NCBI GenBank assembly: GCA_902565325.1
Contig: CACFEM010000029.1
Location: 1 to 10,445, forward strand
Reading direction: 5' to 3'
DNA: 10,445 nucleotides
Origin: an uncultured Pelagibacteraceae bacterium
GTDB taxonomy: Bacteria; Pseudomonadota; Alphaproteobacteria; Pelagibacterales; Pelagibacteraceae
The stretch's first letter is position 1. Every line of letters starts with the position of its first letter. This document shows positions 7,146 through 10,445 of this stretch, one piece after another. The notes under the pieces were generated by a model. That model made no database searches. It was not told the origin of the DNA and was given only the letters and a program-made list of their open reading frames with translations. Position numbers and translations under genes: made by a program.

Positions 7146-7579
7146 TAGTCACTTAAAACTGGAAAAGCTTGTCTAACTTTTAAAAAATATTTTTGATATT
7201 CCATTTTAGTACATTTGTTTTCAATATACTTTATATCATTTTTTTCCATCAATTCTTTTGCCTTTTCGTCTCGAATACCGAGCTGTAACCATAAAACTTT
7301 AGCACCAATTTTAATTGTATCTTCTGCAATAGCATAAACTTCTTTTGATGGTCTAAAAACATCTACAATATCAACCTGATCATTAATATCAGATATTTTA
7401 GCAAAAACTTCTTCTCCTAAAATTTTTTGACCCACAGCTCTAGGGTTAACAGGATAAACTTTAAATCCATAATTTTGCATATATTTCATAACTATAGTTG
7501 ATGCTTTTGTTGGATCATTACTAACTCCTACCATTGCAATTGATTTATATTTAGAAAGAACTTCTTTGATATCACTCAT
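7145..7579 (-). CDS. CoA-binding domain protein, YccU type
   Basis: A complete 144-residue single-domain protein. IAMVGVSNDPTKAS (residues 14-27) is the nucleotide-binding loop of the CoA-binding Rossmann fold shared with succinyl-CoA synthetase alpha. GFKVYPVNPRAVGQKILGE (38-56) and VDIVDVFRPSKEV are the next conserved strands, and LWLQLGIRDEKA is the late signature of the stand-alone YccU family. Its length is normal for that family. The YccU family binds CoA-like ligands but its physiological role is not established. The start ATG overlaps the upstream small gene's stop by four bases (ATGA), and its own stop shares one base with the transporter start, so it is firmly inside the operon. Its company with a crotonase-fold protein hints at an acyl-CoA link, which is inference only. 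Confidence 0.88.
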   Translation of the reverse strand: MSDIKEVLSKYKSIAMVGVSNDPTKASTIVMKYMQNYGFKVYPVNPRAVGQKILGEEVFAKISDINDQVDIVDVFRPSKEVYAIAEDTIKIGAKVLWLQLGIRDEKAKELMEKNDIKYIENKCTKMEYQKYFLKVRQAFPVLSD

Positions 7580-7761
7580 TTATTATTTTTGATTTGTTCT
7601 TCACAAAATATTTTAGCCTCAGGAAGTGTCATTGGTTTTTCTAGTTTTTGGCTACCAGCAATACATGCATCTATTGCTCTTTTTTGATTATGATCTTTAA
7701 AATTATAAATTACAAACATTCCAACAATAATAAAAAGAACTATTAAAACATTCTTTATCAT
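7576..7761 (-). CDS. Small single-pass membrane-anchored protein with two cysteines
   Basis: This 61-residue frame is accepted as real because both ends are locked to its neighbours: its start shares one base with the stop of the crotonase gene, and its stop overlaps the next start by four bases. Residues 4-20 (NVLIVLFIIVGMFVIYN) form one membrane helix or uncleaved signal anchor, with a positive net charge just after it. The exported or cytosolic tail has Cys33 (IDACIAGSQ) and Cys53 (EAKIFCEEQI), spaced so that two short helices could be linked by a disulfide if it faces the periplasm. I recognise no family and assign no function. Confidence 0.7.
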   Translation of the reverse strand: MIKNVLIVLFIIVGMFVIYNFKDHNQKRAIDACIAGSQKLEKPMTLPEAKIFCEEQIKNNK

Positions 7762-8540
7762 TATTTATTTTTCCATTTTGGTTTTCTTTTTTCGAGGAAC
7801 GCAGAAATTCCTTCTTTTGCATCCATTGCCATCATATTAAGGGTCATCATTTTACTTGTGTAAGCGTAAGCTTTACTTAATGGCATTTCTAATTGTTTGT
7901 AAAAAGCTTGCTTTCCAATTTTTATTGTTAAATTAGATTTAGAAGCAATTTTATTTGCTACTTTTAACACTTCGTTGTTTAATTTAGCTTTTGAAAAATT
8001 ATCATTTATCAACCCTATTTCTTTTGCATAATTTGCATTGATAGGTTCTCCTGTTAGTAACATTTTCATCATTGGTTTTCGATTTATCTTTCTACTGACA
8101 GCAACCATAGGTGTACTACAAAATAAACCAATATTTACACCAGGAGTAGCAAACAATGCGTCCTTAGTACTATAAGCTAAATCACAACTTGCAACCAATT
8201 GACAGCCAGCTGCAAATGCAGCTCCATGAACTTTAGCAATTACAGGTTTCTTACCTTCAACAATCTGAAGCATTACTTTTGAACAAAGATTAAATAATTT
8301 TAAATATTTATCTTTCTTTTTTAAACCTCTCACTTCTTTTAAATTATGTCCTGCGCTAAATCCTTTACCAGCACCCTCTAATATTATTACTTTAACTTTT
8401 TTATCAGCATCTAATTTTTTTAATGCCTTTAATAAATCTGAAAGATTTTTAAATGATAAAGAATTATAAGTTTTTGGTTCATCAATAATAATTGATGAAA
8501 CTTCGTTGTTAATTTTTTTAATTTTAATGTTACTAGTCAT
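7761..8540 (-). CDS. Enoyl-CoA hydratase/isomerase family protein, ECHDC3-like, without the usual catalytic glutamates
   Basis: A 259-residue crotonase-fold protein of full length. Oxyanion-hole segments are present: GKGFSAGHNLKEV (58-70) and HGAAFAAGCQLVASCDLA (105-122). FATPGVNIGLFCSTP (130-144) and the C-terminal AFLEKRKPKW closely match the ECHDC3 subgroup as I remember it. In rat enoyl-CoA hydratase the catalytic Glu144 follows Pro in the PE pair; here that position is Gly134. The second glutamate, Glu164, precedes the LTG motif; here it is Lys159 (MMKMLLTG). So the fold and CoA binding look retained, but classical hydration of enoyl-CoA is unlikely. It could be another crotonase reaction or a non-enzymatic role. 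It starts immediately after the upstream stop (TAA then ATG) and shares a base with the downstream small gene. Confidence 0.88.
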   Translation of the reverse strand: MTSNIKIKKINNEVSSIIIDEPKTYNSLSFKNLSDLLKALKKLDADKKVKVIILEGAGKGFSAGHNLKEVRGLKKKDKYLKLFNLCSKVMLQIVEGKKPVIAKVHGAAFAAGCQLVASCDLAYSTKDALFATPGVNIGLFCSTPMVAVSRKINRKPMMKMLLTGEPINANYAKEIGLINDNFSKAKLNNEVLKVANKIASKSNLTIKIGKQAFYKQLEMPLSKAYAYTSKMMTLNMMAMDAKEGISAFLEKRKPKWKNK

Positions 8541-9392
8541 TTAATCAGTTAATCCATCGGATCTAGCCTGATTTCTTTCTATATGAATTGGTAAAACTTT
8601 GCCATAAATAGCTTTGGAATGTTCTGGGGTGTTTACTCTCCATGGATCTAAAACATAAGCTGGAATACACATATATCTTGATTTTTGGCCTTCAACTTTT
8701 GTTACCCTATGCAGAGTAAATCTACCTTTAAATATTTGTAAATCTCCTGGCTCTAATTTCAATTGTCTCACTCTGGTTCTATCTCCTGCTATAACTTTTT
8801 GAACTTCTTCGAAATTTTCATTCCCTGGTTCTCTAATATTTGGACAGTACTCAAATACACCACCAATTTCAGGTTTTTGGATCATCAAACTAAGCGTAAA
8901 TTCACAACTATCAAAATGCCATGGGAGTACTCCATCTGGTTTCATAACATTATAAGCATGACATGCTAAGGGATCTGCCCATCTGTAAATAGGAGAAATA
9001 CCTAAACAAGCAGATACAAATTTTAAAAGTTCTTCTGTTTCGTATAAATATTTCATTTCGGAATCTTTTGGAAAACAATCTGAATTTAAATATCCATTGT
9101 ATCTATTCATAAAAGTTCTTTTTGGATGATCTTTTGGTAATGAGGGATCATCCTTTGCATACAAATAAGCATTTATACTCTCTTTAGACATATAAACTTC
9201 ATCTAATTGTTTTTCTAACTCAGAATTCATTATCTTAAGTGATTTAGATAAAATAAAATTTGGAATTGTTGAACAGCTATATTGATCCAGTTCTTCTTTA
9301 CATTTTTTAACTAGATTTTTAATTATTGGTGAATTTAAATCGTGTATTGGATATTTTTCTAAATCTACAATAGTCTTAAGTCTATCGTTCAT
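8541..9392 (-). CDS. 2-oxoglutarate/Fe(II)-dependent oxygenase-like protein
   Basis: The 283-residue protein has the iron facial triad of the cupin-type dioxygenases: His159 and Asp161 in VLPWHFDSCEFTLSLM (155-170), then His228 in FKGRFTLHRVTKV (221-233). Arg239, in KSRYMCIPAYV eleven residues after His228, is placed to bind the 2-oxoglutarate carboxylate. GDLQIF (216-221) is the typical strand before the distal His. A long N-terminal helical part (1-130) should form the substrate lid, and gives no hint of the substrate. Such enzymes hydroxylate or demethylate with O2 and 2-oxoglutarate, releasing CO2 and succinate. The gene begins 6 bases after the nucleotidyltransferase stop and abuts the crotonase start. 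Halogenase is ruled out by the Asp in the triad. The oxygenase call is solid; the substrate is unknown. Confidence 0.85.
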   Translation of the reverse strand: MNDRLKTIVDLEKYPIHDLNSPIIKNLVKKCKEELDQYSCSTIPNFILSKSLKIMNSELEKQLDEVYMSKESINAYLYAKDDPSLPKDHPKRTFMNRYNGYLNSDCFPKDSEMKYLYETEELLKFVSACLGISPIYRWADPLACHAYNVMKPDGVLPWHFDSCEFTLSLMIQKPEIGGVFEYCPNIREPGNENFEEVQKVIAGDRTRVRQLKLEPGDLQIFKGRFTLHRVTKVEGQKSRYMCIPAYVLDPWRVNTPEHSKAIYGKVLPIHIERNQARSDGLTD

Positions 9393-9398
9393 TTAATT

Positions 9399-9773
9399 TT
9401 ATTTTAACTTTCCTTCTTCTCTCATTTTTGCTCTTATCTTAGTAGCTGATATTTTTTGAGTTTCTTCATCTAAAACTATTTCCTCAATCTTATATCCAAC
9501 TCCCCTACCATAACAAATATTTGTAATATTAGGCACTAACATAATTTTAAATTGTCCTTCAAATTCAGGATTTAATCTTTCTTCAATGTTTTTTTTAACT
9601 GTTTCAAAATCAAAAGGATTATCATCAACACCTTGTACATCTCTAATTTGAATACAAACTTGTCCAGTTTTTTTAATAATTTCTTTAAACAAAGTATAAT
9701 GTCCATCATGAAAAGGTTGCCATCTTCCTAGCATTTGTGCTGTTGGTTTTTTGTTATCCCATTGGTGTGTCAT
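9399..9773 (-). CDS. Cytidylyl/adenylyltransferase-like nucleotidyltransferase (HxGH family)
   Basis: I start this at the ATG at 9773, giving 124 residues. It overlaps the kinase stop by four bases (ATGA) and has a strong GAGGAGA ribosome binding site 7 bases upstream; an earlier ATG at 9806 would add 11 unconserved residues inside the kinase gene. MLGRWQPFHDGHYTLFKE (residues 14-31) is the nucleotide-binding GxWxPFHxGH signature, with His22 and His25. ISATKIRAKM (108-117) is the second signature, ISxTxIR. Together these define the superfamily that joins a nucleotide to a phosphorylated small molecule (NMN, phosphopantetheine, glycerol-3-phosphate or similar). The protein is short, close to a minimal domain, and the substrate cannot be read from it. 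Coupling to a P-loop kinase suggests the kinase makes its phosphorylated substrate. Confidence 0.82.
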   Translation of the reverse strand: MTHQWDNKKPTAQMLGRWQPFHDGHYTLFKEIIKKTGQVCIQIRDVQGVDDNPFDFETVKKNIEERLNPEFEGQFKIMLVPNITNICYGRGVGYKIEEIVLDEETQKISATKIRAKMREEGKLK

Positions 9774-10180
9774 TTTTTTATCTCCTCTATTATTTTTGGT
9801 GCCCAATTTTTTGCATCCTGAGTTGTTACATGAAAATCAAAATTCTTAGGATTAACAAACATTTGGTTAGTGTCTTCAAATCTTCCTTCTTTAATCGTAT
9901 CGACCCACACTCTAAAATCTGCTGGAAACAAACTTCTTGCTTCGGGAGTTGGTGCAATAAAATCTGCAATTACATAATGACCTTCTGCTTTTAATTTTAA
10001 AGCTGCTTCAGCCATTCTTTTTGCCTGTCTTACCCTTCCTTCTTCAGAAAAATCCCAATCGTTTGCGGCTTTTCTTACCTCGTCTGCATTTAATCTTTTT
10101 GCATTTAAAAGTGGTGCCATTTCATCTGCTAGAGTTGTTTTACCAGCTCCAGGCAAACCCATTACTAAAATAATTTTCAT
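9770..10180 (-). CDS. APS-kinase-like P-loop small-molecule kinase
   Basis: A 136-residue protein with Walker A loop MGLPGAGKTT (residues 7-16). LNADEVRKAANDWDFS (about 30-45) resembles the DxxR region of adenylylsulfate kinase. GHYVIADFIAPTPEAR (about 67-82) matches the strand-loop where CysC has its FxxPxxxxR substrate motif. Compared with CysC (about 180-200 residues) it is short. The lid region that normally carries GLYxKARxGEIxxFTGID is replaced by the brief EGRFEDTNQMFVNP, so sulfate activation is doubtful and another small alcohol or nucleotide may be the acceptor. The start shares one base with the M24 stop (TAATG), and the stop overlaps the nucleotidyltransferase start. Similar short kinase and nucleotidyltransferase genes occur, as I recall, in marine bacteria and phages. 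Kinase fold sure, substrate unknown. Confidence 0.82.
   Translation of the reverse strand: MKIILVMGLPGAGKTTLADEMAPLLNAKRLNADEVRKAANDWDFSEEGRVRQAKRMAEAALKLKAEGHYVIADFIAPTPEARSLFPADFRVWVDTIKEGRFEDTNQMFVNPKNFDFHVTTQDAKNWAPKIIEEIKK
9781..9787 (-). promoter_or_regulatory. Ribosome binding site of the nucleotidyltransferase gene
   Basis: On the minus strand GAGGAGA stands 7 bases before the ATG at 9773, inside the 3' end of the kinase gene. It is the clearest Shine-Dalgarno sequence I see in the window and is the main reason for preferring this start over the ATG at 9806. Confidence 0.7.
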
Positions 10181-10445
10181 TAAATATCTTCTAACGGATG
10201 ATAGGACATTAATTCAAGTCCATTTTCACCTACAAGATACTGTTGTTCAAGTTTTACACCTTCTTTACCACCAACTTTACCAATATAACTCTCAAGTGTA
10301 ATTGTCATGTTCTTCTCAAAAGTTCCACCTTCTTCTCCACCATCAGTTGGATATCTTATTTGAGGCCACTCATCACACAACCCAATTCCATGAACCATAC
10401 ATGAATACCTATTTCCATAATACTCATCAGGCAAAACCCAAGATT
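10180..10445 (-). CDS. DddP-like M24 family protein, C-terminal part (gene enters from right edge)
   Basis: The frame is open through the right edge (88 residues visible; the internal ATG at 10434 is not a real start because the codons before it, NLGFCL, continue the family sequence). CMVHGIGLCDEWP contains the M24 metal-binding His and, six residues later, an Asp at the place of DddP Asp377, which I recall as its catalytic base. ITLESYIG and GVKLEQQYLV provide the two metal-binding glutamates, 15 residues apart, as with Glu406/Glu421 in DddP. KLEQQYLVGENGLELMSYHP is the usual C-terminal strand set. Its N-terminal part is outside the window, but the plus-strand fragment 3638-4507 ends about 32 residues before this one begins in family numbering. 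It leads the minus-strand operon here, sharing a base with the kinase start. Confidence 0.82.
   Translation of the reverse strand, partial: SWVLPDEYYGNRYSCMVHGIGLCDEWPQIRYPTDGGEEGGTFEKNMTITLESYIGKVGGKEGVKLEQQYLVGENGLELMSYHPLEDI

Noticed and set aside
9774..9806. ATG at 9806 as start of the nucleotidyltransferase
   Set aside because: The extra 11 residues are not family-like and lie in the kinase gene; the ATG at 9773 has a strong ribosome binding site and the overlap style of the operon.
9737..9994. Plus-strand open frame of 85 codons
   Set aside because: It is antisense to the kinase and nucleotidyltransferase motifs and is a cysteine- and phenylalanine-rich shadow.

Overview
The window is AT-rich (roughly 30% G+C by eye) and almost entirely coding. 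Gaps are a few bases or none, and signal-sequence, methyltransferase and one-carbon genes are packed into tight operons. Codon use, protein sequences and gene content (dimethylglycine-dehydrogenase-like flavoproteins, a DddP-like M24 protein, a probable betaine-homocysteine methyltransferase tail) point to a marine alphaproteobacterium of the SAR11/Pelagibacterales type. This is a judgement from sequence style, not from a database search.

Layout. (1) 1-803, minus strand: a class I SAM methyltransferase cut by the window edge, preceded by the last 45 codons of a protein that resembles betaine-homocysteine methyltransferase. (2) 802-4507, plus strand: a three-gene operon with overlapping start/stop codons. 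It holds a dimethylglycine/sarcosine-dehydrogenase-like flavoprotein lacking its N-terminus, a small METTL27-like methyltransferase, and a DddP-like M24 protein lacking its C-terminus. (3) 4500-10445, minus strand: one long operon read right to left. In reading order it has the C-terminus of a DddP-like M24 protein (cut by the window edge), an APS-kinase-like P-loop kinase, an HxGH nucleotidyltransferase, a 2OG-Fe(II) oxygenase, an ECHDC3-like crotonase, a small anchored protein, a YccU-type CoA-binding protein, a BT1-like MFS transporter, an exported DUF4864-like protein, and the N-terminal 169 residues of a second, different dimethylglycine-dehydrogenase-like protein.

How the genes fit together. 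The recognisable chemistry is methylated-amine and one-carbon catabolism. BHMT would make dimethylglycine from glycine betaine, and DMGDH/GcvT flavoproteins would pass the methyl carbons to tetrahydrofolate. A transporter of the folate/biopterin-like class and several methyltransferases sit alongside. The M24 proteins carry, in two halves, the full metal-ligand and catalytic pattern I recall for the DMSP lyase DddP.

The most striking feature is structural. The plus-strand block 802-4507 is bounded by two abrupt orientation-reversing joints (about 798-808 and 4500-4508), each cutting two genes in mid-domain. The M24 gene broken at the right joint matches, with a gap of only about 32 residues, the M24 C-terminus entering from the right edge. 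I infer that the block belongs upstream of position 10445 and was copied or joined here in inverted orientation. This is either a real rearrangement or, quite plausibly, an amplification or assembly chimera. No RNA genes, CRISPR arrays, insertion sequences or convincing terminators were seen, and no stretch over 300 bases lacks a gene.
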